Below, in pieces: positions 35,127 to 48,000 of a DNA stretch of 64,000 bases. The stretch comes from Tillus elongatus (taxonomy: Eukaryota; Arthropoda; Insecta; Coleoptera; Cleridae), in assembly GCA_964006375.1 (NCBI GenBank), contig OZ023262.1:55441366-55505365 (forward strand), read 5' to 3'. Position 1 is the first letter of the stretch. Each line of letters opens with the position of its first letter. A model generated the notes under the pieces. It was not told where the DNA came from, searched no databases, and saw nothing but the letters and a program-made list of their open reading frames with translations. The position numbers and the translations under genes were made by a program.

Positions 35127-36440
35127 GGACGCAGCAAGTGCGTTATAGTAGCGAATTTTCATAAGAATTGTACATTATTATTATACGGCATATTAGCAAA
35201 GTTAAATACTTTGAATTTACACATACCTTGAAGATCGATTTTAGAGGTCCTAGTACACACGCATTTAAAGAATTCTTTCAAAAGTGTTACCATTGATATC
35301 TCTCTATTATCAAAAAAAAAAAATCTTGCGTTCTAACTCCTTTTGAGAAAAATGCCCAAAACTCAATTTTCTATGAAGCTAAAGAACTTAACTTTGCTAT
35401 ATCTGTAGATAGTGTAAGTCTCTTTAAAAGAAACTTGTATTACAAATTTCATTACTTATACAAAAGATTTCCAGAAGGACACTTAATTCATATTTAGAAA
35501 AGTAAAGTATCTGCCAAATTATAAACATAGTAGTTATTTTTCCTTATTAATCCCCAGTATGATTTCGTTTTAGTCAATCTAATCAAACTGCTTTTTTCAA
35601 TATCAACAATAACAAAATTATAATTTCAGACTCAAAGGTGGCAAATTTATTCAGGCGTTTCAAACAAAAGTGAGACCTTGTTTAAAACGTATGAAATCTG
35701 TGCACTATTGTTTCTCCAAATGTCAAAATAAAACATAAAAAAACATACATTCATAGAGCCGGATTCGATCGTGTCACCTTCTGCTTAGAAGACAACGACG
35801 CTGTCCCTGCACCATGTTAGCACACATTAGCTAACGTTTTGTTTACATGATACCCCAGATCAGCTTTATGCCCGGGATATTATATTCAGAGTATACACAA
35901 CAATTAATTACAGAATTAGTAGACTTACCATTGAAACACATCCCACGACTATTTCGGCCTTATACAACGTCTTATGTTTAAGTTTAAAGATAAAAGAAAC
36001 TATTTTAGAATCATTTTTATAGAGACTTGGCTGTATTTTGTTTACATTTCTACTATATTATGTGACAGCATAATATATCTATGCTATGCTAAAACTGTAT
36101 TTGGGGCAATTCATAAAGCTACAAATATAGCATATTTTAATAATTGATTAAGTCCCCCAGTTAAATAACAATCACTTGGCAAATTTTTAATTTCATGTCA
36201 TCTGTCATTTTCCATAATTGCGGCCGAGATTTCACTATTGTTGGTTCGGGTAATATGTTTTATGCCTGGTAAATATTTAGTTTGGTTACCGTTGATGTAT
36301 GGTTTTAACCTGTTGTATGAATCAATCTCCGCGTGGCAGTTAACTACTCTATCTGTCAGGCATTGGACTTTAAGTCGTTTCAATGGATGTCTTAGGGATT
36401 TTATTTTTAATTTGGAAAAAACTCTAAATATTGTGTACTA
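35127..36440 (+). mobile_element. Long HINE-like element
   Basis: Starts GGGACGCAGCAAGTGCG and is homologous, in reverse, to 56471-57645 over most of its length. It contains a tRNA-like module near 35765-35826 (minus). No (TA)n tract is present. Confidence 0.6.
35765..35826 (-). other. tRNA-like module in HINE
   Basis: Minus strand: TGGTGCAGGGACAGCG (A box-like), then CGATCGAATCC (B box-like). Its counterpart at 56938-57001 begins CCTTCGATAGCTCAGTGA. Stem pairing is poor, so this is a tRNA-derived relic rather than a tRNA gene. Confidence 0.35.
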
Positions 36441-37357
36441 AATTACTTAAAATTCACAACATAGGTTTATGTGCACTATTTCTAGCCACATGTAAAGTCT
36501 CATTCCAGTTACTCTGATACAAAAATATAGCGTTTTCAAAAAAATTTTGTATATTTTTGGGGAAAAAAAGGTCAGTTGCAGCTGATATACGAACTCGTCC
36601 GCGGTCTCAATACAATGAAGATATGTGCCAAGTTTCGTTCAAATCAGTTGAGTATTTTCTGAGTTATCACTCGGGTAACAAATTGACCATTATAGGTAAG
36701 AGGATAGAGATAATGGAAGATAAGGAAGATATAGAGAGGAGAGAAGCAGCAGCACAACAACAACACAACTGAAACCTGCAAGCATCACAGACCAAGACGG
36801 AGAAGCTGAACGGAAGTAATAGCATAAGGTAGTTCCAGGCCTGCTACACACTGTGGGAGGTAGTTTTTAGTTAGTAAGGCATTCCCCAGAGAGAATGAAT
36901 CCAACACAGCTCGGTAGATAGCTGACTATCTTTTGCAGATTTCCCTTTCCACTCAAAAAACCTCTCTATGGGAATAACTTAAAGTGTAGTAGCAATAGTA
37001 GTAGAATCTTTTTGTACATTGTCGTATAACTGCCTAGACAAACCTTGTATAATTATTATGAAAACCATAACATAAAATCAAAATAGGTTATGACACTAGG
37101 ATTACTAGGAACAAAAAAAAAACAAAAGCTTTTAGGGGCAATGCGTATATTGGTAAAATATTTTTTTATAAAATCCATATATAACAACAGCTAACAATAT
37201 AGGATACAGTAAAAAAAAACGATGCATTTTACAATTCTTCTTACAATAAATAAAAATAATAATCACCTGGCAGCACTAATGTTACATAGACGAATCGTTA
37301 CATTATTGACAATCAATATTCTGTTACATACTTGTACTTAATGAGCCAAGGCATACG
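36441..37357. other. 3' flank of the lysine-rich gene; no other feature
   Basis: The part next to 37358 is presumably 3' UTR of the minus-strand gene. No clear polyadenylation signal was identified. A purine-rich run (AGGAAGATATAGAGAGGAG) occurs near 36725. Confidence 0.35.
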
Positions 37358-37549
37358 CTAAATGGCTTCATAAGCACCTTCGATGGTCGGACTGACACTA
37401 CCGTTCAAGAACTCCTCTAACTCGTCCCTGTGTAAGGAATTTTCATCACGCGACCTGCGCTTGTGTTTCTTCTCCATTTTGCTTTCTTTATTCTTTTCAC
37501 GCTCTTTATCCTTGTCTTTTGACTTCTTCTGTTTCGACTTTTTCTCTGG
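37358..37549 (-). CDS. Lysine-rich protein, terminal coding exon
   Basis: Acceptor TTGTTTTGCAG at 37550-37560 and phase 0. The exon encodes PEKKSKQKKSKDKDKERE, KKHKRRSRDEN, then the acidic tail ELEEFLNGSVSP and EGAYEAI before TAG at 37360-37358. It continues the lysine-rich run of exon 54496-54719. The charged, low-complexity composition gives no family; I do not recognise the protein. The upstream intron is 16,946 bp and holds the BEL/Pao element. Confidence 0.7.
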   Translation of the reverse strand, partial: PEKKSKQKKSKDKDKEREKNKESKMEKKHKRRSRDENSLHRDELEEFLNGSVSPTIEGAYEAI

Positions 37550-37560
37550 CTGCAAAACAA

Positions 37561-38529
37561 TGTAAAAAAGTTATTAGTCTAGGGTCAGCAAACAAGAGAA
37601 GTTATTTCAACACCAACAATACTGGTTGTAAACTTATTATCTACACAATGACTGGTTCTCGGCAAATCAATTACGCTTAAATAGTCTTAAGACTCAATAT
37701 TCTGTGTTTTCTGTTTTCTCTACGGAATTTACCACATGAAAATTTCAGCACCATCTCTGGGTTTTGTTACGCTCGACTTTCATGTCAGCTACATTTTTAG
37801 GACACCAGGCATACGCATTAACAACTTTTGACATTTCTTTTCAAATTCTCCTGGTCTTTGTTGCTTTGGATTTGAATGTACAAAATATTGTGGTTTAAAT
37901 ACCAGGTGCAGTATTTATGGAAATTCGCTGCAGGTATTTAAAAAATTATATTACTATAGTTGCAACGAGTTTAGAATTAAGAAAACTCATTGATTGTGAA
38001 ATAAAATATCGCACAAGGAAAAAGCTAAAAGTCTCTAAGGTATAAAAAAAATCACAGTCAAATATGTCTGTACAACATAGTTTCGAATAAAGGAAATATT
38101 TCTGGATTTTTTTATAGAAAATCAGAGAACATGTCAACTGTTAAGGTCTGAAAAATAACACGCAGTTCACTGCCAACAAAAAGAATATTGTATATATCCT
38201 CAATATCTTCATGTTCAGACAGTTTTTTATACTTTCTGGGTAATACAAAGTGCTCTCGAGTAAATTCTGAAATCTTCCACTGGAGCAGCCAGTCAAAATC
38301 AAGTATTTTTCATACAGTGGGGACAAAGTCGATCTGCGAGAAAAACGGTAATAACACATCCTTTGGCTGCCACCAACAAGAACAATAACGTCCTTACAAA
38401 TTTAAGGTCCGCAATTTCAGATCTCATTATAATTATAGTAATTACTTTTTTAAGAACATGGTAAATGAGTGTTGCAGTCAAAGTAAATAAATTTGTGACT
38501 TTGATCTCTCTTTCAAACAAACCTCATCT
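37561..38529. other. Intronic sequence without recognised feature
   Basis: AT-rich sequence following the lysine-rich gene's last acceptor. Nothing assignable. Confidence 0.4.
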
Positions 38530-40172
38530 TAAACAATGGTAGATTAGATTAGATTAGATTTTACTGTGAGTGGGCTATTCCAGTCCCTCCACCGCGACCT
38601 TAGGTCTATTGTGGCTCACGTCTAATTATTTAGATTTCACCCATCAATTCCAGCTCCATGAGGGAGTCGATCTTTTCTTGAGGGTGAAAGTTTGTTTGGC
38701 AGGTGTACTGCCATCTGAGTTAAGTCGCTTGCCCGTTTCGAAGCTCAAAGAGAGATAACCTCTCTCTGAGTTCGTCTGGGCCCGACATCCATCAGTTGTT
38801 GCTTCGAGGCGGTATCATTAAGTCCCGTTCTCGAGCAGCATCCAATCTCCAGTTTTAATCCACCCCTAGAGATCACAGGTCCCCTCGGGCTCGTCTAAAC
38901 CTGACACCTAACAGTGTTAGACTCAAGGCAACATCCCACCGAGTCCCGCTCCCGAGCATCACCCCAGTGAGGCCGTCCGTCCGTTTCGTAGCACACAGTA
39001 TGGGCTCCAAACTCCGGGTGTCTACCACTCATCAGAGATCAGAGCCCCCCGGGACGTCTGGACACACGACACACGCCAGGGCTCAATCCAGGGCGGTATC
39101 ATCTGGAACCCCGCTCCCGAGTAACAACCAAGCGAGGCCAACTGTCAGTCTCTGAGGCCACAGTGGAGGCGTCAAACTCCGGGTGCATATCACTCCCCAG
39201 AGATATCCGCCCCCCCTAGCCTCACCTGCACCAGACCCCCGCCAGTGTTTCATTGACTCGAGGCGGTATCATGAAGTCCCGCCCTCGAGCAGCATCCAGG
39301 CGGGGTCGTTAGCCTGTATCGATGCTCACAGAGTAGGCCCAAGTCTCCAGGTGTAATCCACCCCTAGAGACCCCAGCCACCTCCGGGTTCGTACAGGTCC
39401 AACACCTGCCAGCGTTAGCTTAAATTTCACCCAACAAATCGAGTTTCCGACAGGAGACGACATCTGCGAGGTGAAACTTTGTTTGACAGGTGTACTGCAA
39501 TCTGAGCGAAGTCGCTTGCCCGTCTCAAAGCTCAAAGAGAGATAACCTCTCTCCGAGTTCGTCTGGACCAGACATCCGTCAGTGTTTGACTCGGTGCAGT
39601 ATCATGAAGTCCTGCATCCGAGCAGCATCCAAGTGAGGTCGTTTGTCCGTTTCGAAGCTCACAGAAGAGGCCTCAACCCTTAGTTTTATTGCACCCCTAA
39701 AGATCTCAGCTCTCCTCCGGGTTCGTCTAGAACAGACACCCACCAGTGCTAGACTCAAGGCGACATCCCATCAAGCCTCGCTCCCGATCATCGCACAAGC
39801 GAGGCCGTCCGTCCCTTCCGAAGCACACAGTGGGAGCCCTAAACTCCGGGTGGTAAACACACTCATCAGAGTTGTCAACCTCCTCCGGGTCGTCTAGACA
39901 CACGACACCCGCCAGCACTCAACCCAAGGCGGCACCCATCCGGAACCCCGCTCCCGAGTAACAACCAAGCGCGGGCAACCATCCATTTCTAAGCCCAGAG
40001 TGGAGGCCTCAAAATCCGGCTGTACATCACTCCCCAGAGATATCCGCCTCCCTCCAGGCCCACATGGACAAGACCCCCGCCAGTGTTTGATTCCAATTAG
40101 TCGCCTTTTACGACAGGCAGGAGTTACCTTGGGCCTATTCTTTTAGTTAGTCCCCGGACCCACAGGGGACAC
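38530..40172 (-). repeat. GC-rich element with two-level tandem repeat
   Basis: A block much richer in G+C than its flanks. A unit with (G)GGTTCGTCTGGAC-like and GACACCCGCCAGTGTTTGA-like cores recurs nine times at spacings of 118, 161, 168, 169, 171, 161, 168 and 170 bp (near 38770, 38888, 39049, 39217, 39386, 39557, 39718, 39886, 40056). Units 1-4 resemble units 6-9 more than their neighbours, giving a higher-order period of about 790-840 bp. The left edge is (GATTA)n at 38542-38560. The right edge has GTCGCCTTTTACGACAGGCA and CCCCGGACCCACAGGGG. If (TAATC)n is a 3' tail the element lies on the minus strand. Confidence 0.75.
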
Positions 40173-40957
40173 AATGGTAAGTTATAAAAGGTCCGTTCTT
40201 TCGTTCTCTCCAAATTTACAACATTTTGTTTGTTTTATTACAGAGGTTTTAGTTTTGGGTTCCAATAGACAATTTGCATTTTTTTTTCTTATCACATCTG
40301 ATAGACATCCCACAAAGATGATTTTGAATATTTTTTTCATTTCACATACTACAAAAATAACGATGCAAAAGAATATTTGAAAATGCAAATTTCATAATTG
40401 ATTTCAAACACCACTATTTTGTCGGCATGATCTGTGACGTCACTGGACGGTAATGTCAACAATGACAATGAGCTGAAAATCCCGATAAACGAATAAAATT
40501 CACCATGGTGTTGAGAAACAAGGGACCGTACTTATCATACAATAAGGCAAATGTAAACACGTCATTCATTTACTGTCCAAGTACGCCACGACCAATAACA
40601 GAATGTTCGCACACATAATTCGAAATTTTTTGCTTTTAAAATTATTTTTCTGTCCACTACATACGTTTTTGGGTATTTTCATGCATGTAATAATTTTCCA
40701 TGTATGAAAAATCATTAGGTAAATGTTAAATTCATTTAATGGAAAACCCATGCAAATTGTCTATTAAATTATAACTTTTGGATTTTTACGTTTTGAGCTT
40801 TAGTTTACACGAGATTTTGGCTCTTTGCATTTGACTATTGAATTTTGGTTTTGAATGGGAAGCACGAAGTTTTAGAGATATTTTCTTGAAGGCAAATTAA
40901 CTGTTTGGGTGAGATACAACGATGCAATGCAGTCCCGGCCTAGTTTTTTATTTTTAT
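40173..40957. other. Intronic sequence without recognised feature
   Basis: AT-rich. No frame, terminal repeat or RNA signal was recognised. Confidence 0.4.
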
Positions 40958-42258
40958 TTCAACAACACACCACGAGGGCTCACAGCCTAAATACTATCGT
41001 ACCATGGGTGTCGACAAGGAGAAAAGAGGCAACTTGTTAATTCTGGACTTGAAGGTTTGGAGGTTTGGAGAAGGAAAAACATGTGCCAGCACGGAATTCC
41101 ACAACTTGGAAGTCCTCAGGACAAAAGAGCGGGCATAACAAGATGTTCTATGTCTGGTGACCTGGATAGTGAAAGGGTGCATTAGCTCTGTTCCCCTAGT
41201 AGATCTGTTGGGTGCTGCAGGTGGAGGAACTATGAAAGAAAGCTCCTCTGAGCAGTGCCCGTGCAGATATCTATAAAAGAGAGAGAGATCACCAACGACA
41301 CGTCGGTCGGCAAGGGATGGCAGCCTTTGGGTGAGGGTAGGGTCACCGATGAGACATAGAGCTCTCTTCTGAATGGAGTCCAGGATAGCGAGTGTAGAAG
41401 CGGCAGCGGCACCCCAGATGTGGGAGCAGTTTTCGAGGTTTGGCCTTATTTGTGAAGTATATAAGGTATAGAGATTAGCTGGTGAAAAGTATTTGCGAGT
41501 CCGGAAGAGAAAACCTAATTTCTTAGCAGCCGCTTCTGCAATTGATGTGACATGTTGGTGCCAATTGAGATTTCGATCCACAGAAATGCCAACAAGTGCA
41601 AAGGACTCATTACTTTGAATAACTTGGTTGTTCATTGTGATGGGTCTAGGGCTGGTCTATCTCTTATGAGATAGAAAGCAAGACTGAGATTTGGTGGAGC
41701 TGAATTGTACAAGATTTCTACTTCCCCAGTCTAATATTTTTTGGAGATCCACAGAGACAGAACCCTTTCTGAGTCTGCAATCCTCATCTAATTGGGCTAA
41801 AGATACAGGCTTGGAATATTGTATATTTGAGTGGAAGGTGCTGTCATCCGCATAACTGTGAACTGGGTTGGATGTGCTAGAGAGAAGGTCATTGATGTGG
41901 AAAAGAAACAAAGTAGGGGCTAAAGCGGAACCTTGAGGGACTCCTGCATTAATTGGATACAGTTTAGAGAAATGGCCATCCACGATAACAGAAAAGCTCC
42001 GGTTGGAGAGGAAATTTGCTGTCCAGGTACAGAGTTTTGGTGGTAGGCCATCGGCCGGAAGTTTATTAAGCAGCGCTCCGTGTGCCAGATCTGGTCGAAT
42101 GCTTTGGATATGTCTAGAGCGACAATCTGGGATTCACCGTGTCATTCCATAGACTTGTTCCAAGAATGGGTGACAAAGGAAAGGAGGTCGGCAGTTGATC
42201 TGTGCTGACGGAATCCATACTGCCTGTCGTGGATTAGACTGTGTTTTTCAAGAAAATT
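40958..42258 (-). mobile_element. 5'-truncated copy of the Jockey/CR1-like LINE
   Basis: Minus strand. It keeps the C-terminal RT from RQYGFRQRRSTADLL through NAGVPQGSALAPTLF and HSYADDST to NLNWHQHVTSIAEAAAKK, IRPNLENCSHIWGAA and the shared 3' end. Frame breaks lie near 41650 and 42060. It is closely similar to 20186-22258; the 5' cut is at about 42258. Confidence 0.8.
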
Positions 42259-42299
42259 CATTTGATATAGATCCTTTCTCTCTGATGCTTTAGCAGTAG

Positions 42300-43042
42300 T
42301 TTCAATTATAGAGTTTATCGTTTATTGAGCTATAATTTTTAGCGAATGTTTGTAGAAAAAAAAAACGTTAATGAGGAGACCACCACTTTACAATTTTGAA
42401 AAGATTTCTTCAAATGAACGTGAACTAGGCTCCTTAGAACTCATATCTGGGGTTAGTTTCAGTTTTTATGTTTTCATATATACAGGATGACGCATTGCTA
42501 CGGTAAAGCTTAATATATTTGTTATTATACAAGATAAGAGAAAAAATGTTATTTGTTAATTATAGGCTGTCTTAGGCTGCATCCTATAAAATTAGTTTTA
42601 CAATCATAGGTGCACATAAGTTGTTGGTGATACAAATCTTCTTTTTTTTTTTTAATAGAACACACCTTATATTATTACATTTTTGCATTTACCATCGAAA
42701 TATAATGCATGTTTGTAAAAAAAGAAACTCAGCGATGGTTATGGTAGCGAATTTTCATTATATGTTTCAAATTTCAATAGCTCAATTTGCTATTAAACTT
42801 AAAATTAATTTAACGTTCGGTGGCTAGAAACCAGATTGTTCAGGCACATTTTAAGTTTATTTTTGAATTTTTTTTACATTTTCAAACAATAAAGTTATTT
42901 TGATGAACTATGGCACATTGTTTCTACTATCTAGGTAATACTGGTAACCAAATTTCATGCCTGCTTTCTTTAAAAGAAAAGACATATTTGCTATTAAAAA
43001 CATTTTTATGAAAATTCACTCCATAACGCACTTGCTGTGTCC
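42300..43042 (-). mobile_element. HINE-like element with unexpanded TA seed
   Basis: Carries the family flanks (GAACTAGGCTCC, CTGGGGTTAGTTTCAG) and ends at CCATAACGCACTTGCTGTG. At the usual microsatellite site it has only CATATATAC followed by AGGATGACGCATTGCT. This is the clearest unexpanded allele of the family in the window. Confidence 0.65.
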
Positions 43043-43491
43043 AGACTTTTTAATAGTAAAAACATAACTTTTCTAGAGATCGGCCCAAAAAATTAAAAGT
43101 TAATATTTAGTTGAAAATAAAAACTGATGTAGTATTATTCCTCACATACTCGTCTCCTTTACTTATATAAGTATTATAAATGTTTTTTCATTACTCAGTA
43201 AAAACAATAAAATAGTTTGCGCTCTAACTCAAATGATAATAAAATGCCAGTATAATAATGGTATATGTATATATCAATACCTATTATTTATTAAATCACT
43301 AAAGGTTTAACATTAATAAAGGAAAGACATATTTATCCTCTCAGATACAAACAGATAGCAGTTTTTGACGGTTTTTGTAACCCTAAAATGTTATCACAAG
43401 ATCAGAACTCTTTGATGTGTCTACATTTGAAGAAACGTCATTACCTTTCTATAAACGAAAGTTTCTAAATAAAAATTCGCTTAAATGAAAG
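43043..43491. other. No recognisable feature
   Basis: AT-rich intronic sequence between a HINE end and a SINE. Confidence 0.4.
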
Positions 43492-43500
43492 TCTTATGAG

Positions 43501-43861
43501 AACCTCGGTGGTTCAGGGGTAAGAACGTGTGCCTCTGAACCGAAGGGTACAGGGTTCGATCCCAGGGTACTCCTTTCACTTTTTCAGTACAAACTGTAAA
43601 ATTAACATCAACCGAGGTTCTGGCATTGTATTTGAGCAAGTGAATGTCTGCACGCTCCGCCCTTCGGAGGGGGCGTAAATCCGTCGGTCCCGTGTCCATG
43701 CGATGTTGGGCACGTTAAAGATCCCTACCCTCCTTACAGAAAGACAGGGGTTCGGCAAAATTTCCAAGATAGTGAGGTGAAACTGCTCCCTGGCGTCGGT
43801 GATTGGTCATAGGCGCGGAAATAGAACGTTAAAGAAAAAAAAAACATACACACACAAAGTA
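43501..43861 (+). mobile_element. tRNA-related SINE, copy 3
   Basis: Plus strand, with A box TGGTTCAGGGG and B box GGTTCGATCCC, the same body as copies 1 and 2, and an A-rich (CA)n tail. The target duplication TCTTATGAG lies at 43492-43500 and 43862-43870. Confidence 0.8.
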
Positions 43862-43870
43862 TCTTATGAG

Positions 43871-44269
43871 CAGAATGCTTCACAGTTTGTTCTTATCCTG
43901 TGCCATTTTATCTTTTTATCTTATAAGTCATCTTAAGTCATTTTTGATCATGTATTCTCATAAGCAGATAACAACGTTATGCAATTGATGATGAATGGAT
44001 ATGCATTGGTTAAGTAAATACATTTAACAATACACTTGAAAAATTGTGAAATTAATAATCCTCTCATAAATGTGATAAAATAATTTGTGGTCTATTGAAT
44101 GATTGTGAGAATTATTGACTCAAGATTAAGTAATTCATATTTCCCTGAAAATATTGAAAGGGACTTTCCAAAAGTATAGTGATACTTTAAAACAAATTAT
44201 ATTAAATAAATGTAACAGATTTGTGTTCTCTAGATAAACGTTTTGTTGACATAGACTACTTTCACTACA

Positions 44270-44271
<2 letters not shown>
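43871..44271. other. No recognisable feature
   Basis: AT-rich intronic sequence leading into the (TA)n tract that hosts the BEL/Pao insertion. Confidence 0.4.

Positions 44272-44361
<90 letters not shown>
44272..44361. repeat. (TA)n microsatellite, left half
   Basis: About 90 bases of TA ending directly at the left LTR. The tract resumes after the right LTR at 50828-50902. The two halves are one microsatellite split by the insertion. Confidence 0.9.
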
Positions 44362-44365
<4 letters not shown>

Positions 44366-44785
44366 CATGCTCGTTGTTCTGTCACTTTTAAATTCAAATG
44401 TCGCGCGCTACACTGACATAGAGTAAGTGTTACTAATGGTTTCCGCCAGAAGACCAGAGAGGGGGAAGAAGAATGAGAGAAGGGAGAGAAGCTTGCATCC
44501 CTCTGCCACTTGTTTTTGAGTCCTTGAAGAGGCAAGAGGTCTCGAGAAAGCGAATTGCTTTCAACCCCTTGAAGAGACACGAGGTCTCTAAATATCCATT
44601 TTGTTTGTAAGTCCTTTGGGAGACACGAGGTCCCTAGAGGTGTTGTGTGTGAATACAGAAAAACGAAGCTTATGTTCCTGCATTATTGGAGAATAAAGGT
44701 AGGTAACTTTGCTTATTGTCAGTGCCCTATTTGTTCTGTTTTTTTTTTGTTATTCATTATAAAATAAATACACGTGGTATTTACA
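44362..44785 (+). repeat. BEL/Pao 5' LTR
   Basis: Starts TGTTCATGCTCG and ends GTGGTATTTACA. An AATAAA lies near its end. It has 10 Ts where the 3' LTR has 9. Confidence 0.92.
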
Positions 44786-44786
44786 T

Positions 44787-44804
44787 TTGGTCCTTCGAGC
44801 CGGA
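44787..44804 (+). other. Primer-binding site, tRNA-Tyr type
   Basis: TTGGTCCTTCGAGCCGGATT follows the LTR. Its complement, TCCGGCTCGAAGGACCA, matches the 3' end I recall for animal tRNA-Tyr. Confidence 0.7.
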
Positions 44805-45037
44805 TTTTTATAGTTGTTTTGTTTTGTTATTAGTTGATACAGTCCATTTTTTGAAGTAATTTTACTTGTTTCCTTTAGTCTAGTAAATTTGTAATTGTTT
44901 ATTGCCGTGTTGAGTCATTTAATTTCAAGGTGACGTTATTGCTTGTATATAACTAGGTACATACTCGAATTGCATATTGTTGAAATCACGTTTGCATATT
45001 GTTTAAATCGCGTTTAGGAATTTTTTTGCGTTGAACA

Positions 45038-48000
45038 ATGGAGTTGATTCAGCTAAAAAATAAGCGCGAAAGCGTTTATAGACGAGTAGAAGCCATATTG
45101 CACGTGGCTCAACAGGTCAAAATAGACGCAGTAGTGGATTTAGATAGGTTGAATAGATTTGAGGTTCGTTTTGAGGCGTTGAATGAGTTGGTCAATCTAT
45201 TTGATTCATTGCATTTGGACATCGTGTCGGTAGTTGATCGATCAGAGTTGGAGAGCGAGCATGAAATGCAGAACAAATTCGATGAACTGCAATACTCTAT
45301 AAAAACTATCTATCGAGAACTGAGAGGTTATGCAAATAAAGCCGCTGAGAATCAAGCTCGATCCGTTTTTCACGGTAGTTCGAAATCGAGTCGAGCATCG
45401 AGTAAGTCGCGGTGTTCTGTCAAATCATCGAACGCTCGATCTCTCAGTGAAAAGGAAGTAACGAACGCAAACGCGATTATGTCAACTTCAAATTTAAACA
45501 GACATTTGAGGTTACCGAAAATCGAAATGCCAAAATTCGATGGAAATTGGAAAAACTGGCCAACCTTTTATGATCTGTTTAAAACAATGATTCATGAGAA
45601 CGAATCATTGTCAGATATTGAAAAGTTCCAATATTTGAGTGCTTCGTTAGTGAAGGATGCAGCTGGCCTAATCAAGAATTTACCGCTAACGGGAAGCAAT
45701 TATGGGATTGCATTCAAGTCTCTGGTCTCAAGGTATCACAATACCCGGGTTTTGTTGACCAATTATTGGCAGGGTATTGTACAGGCCCCCAAAGCAAATA
45801 GTGAATCTGCTTCTTCCCTACGAACGTTGTTGTCTGTATTCAGTGAAAATTTGGAAGCGTTGAAGCAGTTTGAACATGACATGTGGGATTTCACTAAATT
45901 CAACATGTTGCTGCAAAAGGTGGATATGAGTCTTAAGCAAAAATTTGAGCTTGAGTTTTGCGAATCGGACATTCCCAGTTTTAGTAGTTTATGTAGATTC
46001 TTGGAAAAGCAGTGTAAAGCAATGGAGACAACTGCCTTAACTTCCAATTATGTGACTAATAGAAGGCAGCATGTTTCAGCAACCACTGCTAGGCCCGCTT
46101 CGTCCTTTGTTACCAGCACAAAGCTTGTATGTGCTTATTGTAAGGAGGAGCACCCCATGCTCAAGTGTGATGGATTTCTATCTTTATCCTCTCATAAACG
46201 GTATACGTTCGCAAAAAAGAATAATCTTTGTTTTAACTGTTTATCAAACTCGCATGCCAGCAGGGAGTGCAAGTCATCAAGTTGTCGTGTATGTAATAAA
46301 CACCATCATACATTATTGCACTTCCCAAAAGCACCGGCATCGGGAGATGAGAGTGACTCAAACAAGCCACCTGTGGAAGAGCCACAAGGTGCAGAGCAAT
46401 TGCGTGTGTTGGCAAGTGTGGTAAAAAGGGAACAGTCCGTGTTACTGGCAACTATAATGCTATTAGTACGAGATAAAAATGGAAAGGTTAGGATATGTCG
46501 AGCTCTCCTGGATTGTGCGAGTGAGGCTAATTTCATTTCGCAGCAGTGTGTTGAAAAATTGGGGCTCAACACCTCATCTCGTTCAGTGATGGTTCAAGGC
46601 TTGAACCAAATGAGCTCGCTTGCTAGCCAAGGCACTCTCAAATGTCGAGTAGAGTCCATTTATGAGCCAACAAAGTTAGAGTTGGACATGATTGTGATTC
46701 CGAACATTTGTTCCAAGATCCCTTCTGCTAAAATTGAGCAGTGCCACTGGCAACATATTCAGAACTTAGAGTTGGCAGATTCAGAGTTTGGTATACCAGG
46801 GGACATTGACATTTTGTTGGGTACTGACGTTTATGCTCATGTGGTTAGACCTGGAATAAAGAGAGGGCCTCGAGGTGCACCAGTGGCCATCAATACTGTT
46901 TTTGGTTGGGTGCTTATGGGCAGTGTAGAACAGTCAAAGTCTCATTCTGTTGTGAATAGTTTATGCACGTTGGTCGACTTGGATCATACCTTGAAACAGT
47001 TTTGGAGCTTGGAACAGGTACCACAAGGTTTAGTTATGTCTCCGGAAGATAAAAAATGTGAGGAAATCTTCAAGAAGACTCAGCACCGAAATAGTGCTGG
47101 GAGATATATTTTAAATATGCCCTTTCGTGAGGGTACTCCGTGTTTGGGAGAATCTTTCAGTGTTGCATTGAGGCGGTTTTACTCCCTGGAAGCACGTCTT
47201 AGTAGGGATCCAGCGTTGCACAAGTCCTATTCGGAGTTTATCAGGGATTATTATGAGTCTGGCCATATGTCTCTGGTATCAGATGTAGCTGTGGAACCAT
47301 CTGATGCATACTATATTCCCCATCATTGTGTGTTGCGTCCTCACAGCCTTTCGACCAAACTGCGGGTGGTATTTGATGCTAGTTCCAAAAGTACGAATGG
47401 TGTATCTCTGAACGATACGTTGTTAGTGGGAGCGAAGTTGCAGACAGATATTGCCACTGTGTTGTTGAAATTTCGCTCAAACAAAATTGCATTTACTGCT
47501 GACATTCGGCAAATGTATCGACAAATTTTGGTTGTAGATAATCATAGGGATTATCAAAGAATTCTCTGGAGGTTCTCAAAGGGGGAACCTGTACAGAAAT
47601 ATCGCCTTAATACTGTCACATATGGGGTCTCCTCAAGCCCACACATGGCAATCCGAACAATGATGCAGCTTTGTGATGATGAGGAATCATCTTTTCCATT
47701 GGCAGCAAAGCTAGTTCGGTCCGATCTCTATGTGGATGATGTAGTCAGTGGAGTCGACTCATTGTCAGAGGCTTTTGAGTTGCAACGGCAATTGATTGGG
47801 TTGTTTGCTAAGGGGGGTTTTGAATTGAAGAAGTGGGCCAGCAATAATTCGAAACTGTTGTCCACAGTATCAGCTGATAGTCAGCAACCTCGATCGTTAG
47901 ATTTAAATGATCCATCAGTGTTGAAAATTTTAGGATTGCAGTGGTGTCCCATAGGTGATACATTCTCTTTTAATGTTGAACCTATTGATCGTCCGTGCAC

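Noticed and set aside
36557..36772. 71-codon frame with a glutamate/arginine-rich end
   Set aside because: No splice signals, no known domain; the purine-rich run explains the lack of stops.
38967..39918. Frames in the GC-rich tandem repeat
   Set aside because: Low stop density follows from base composition; repeat units are not kept in one frame.
38770..40056. CRISPR-like array (nine regularly spaced repeats)
   Set aside because: Units are about 165 bp, diverged and contiguous with no unique spacers, in a eukaryotic genome.
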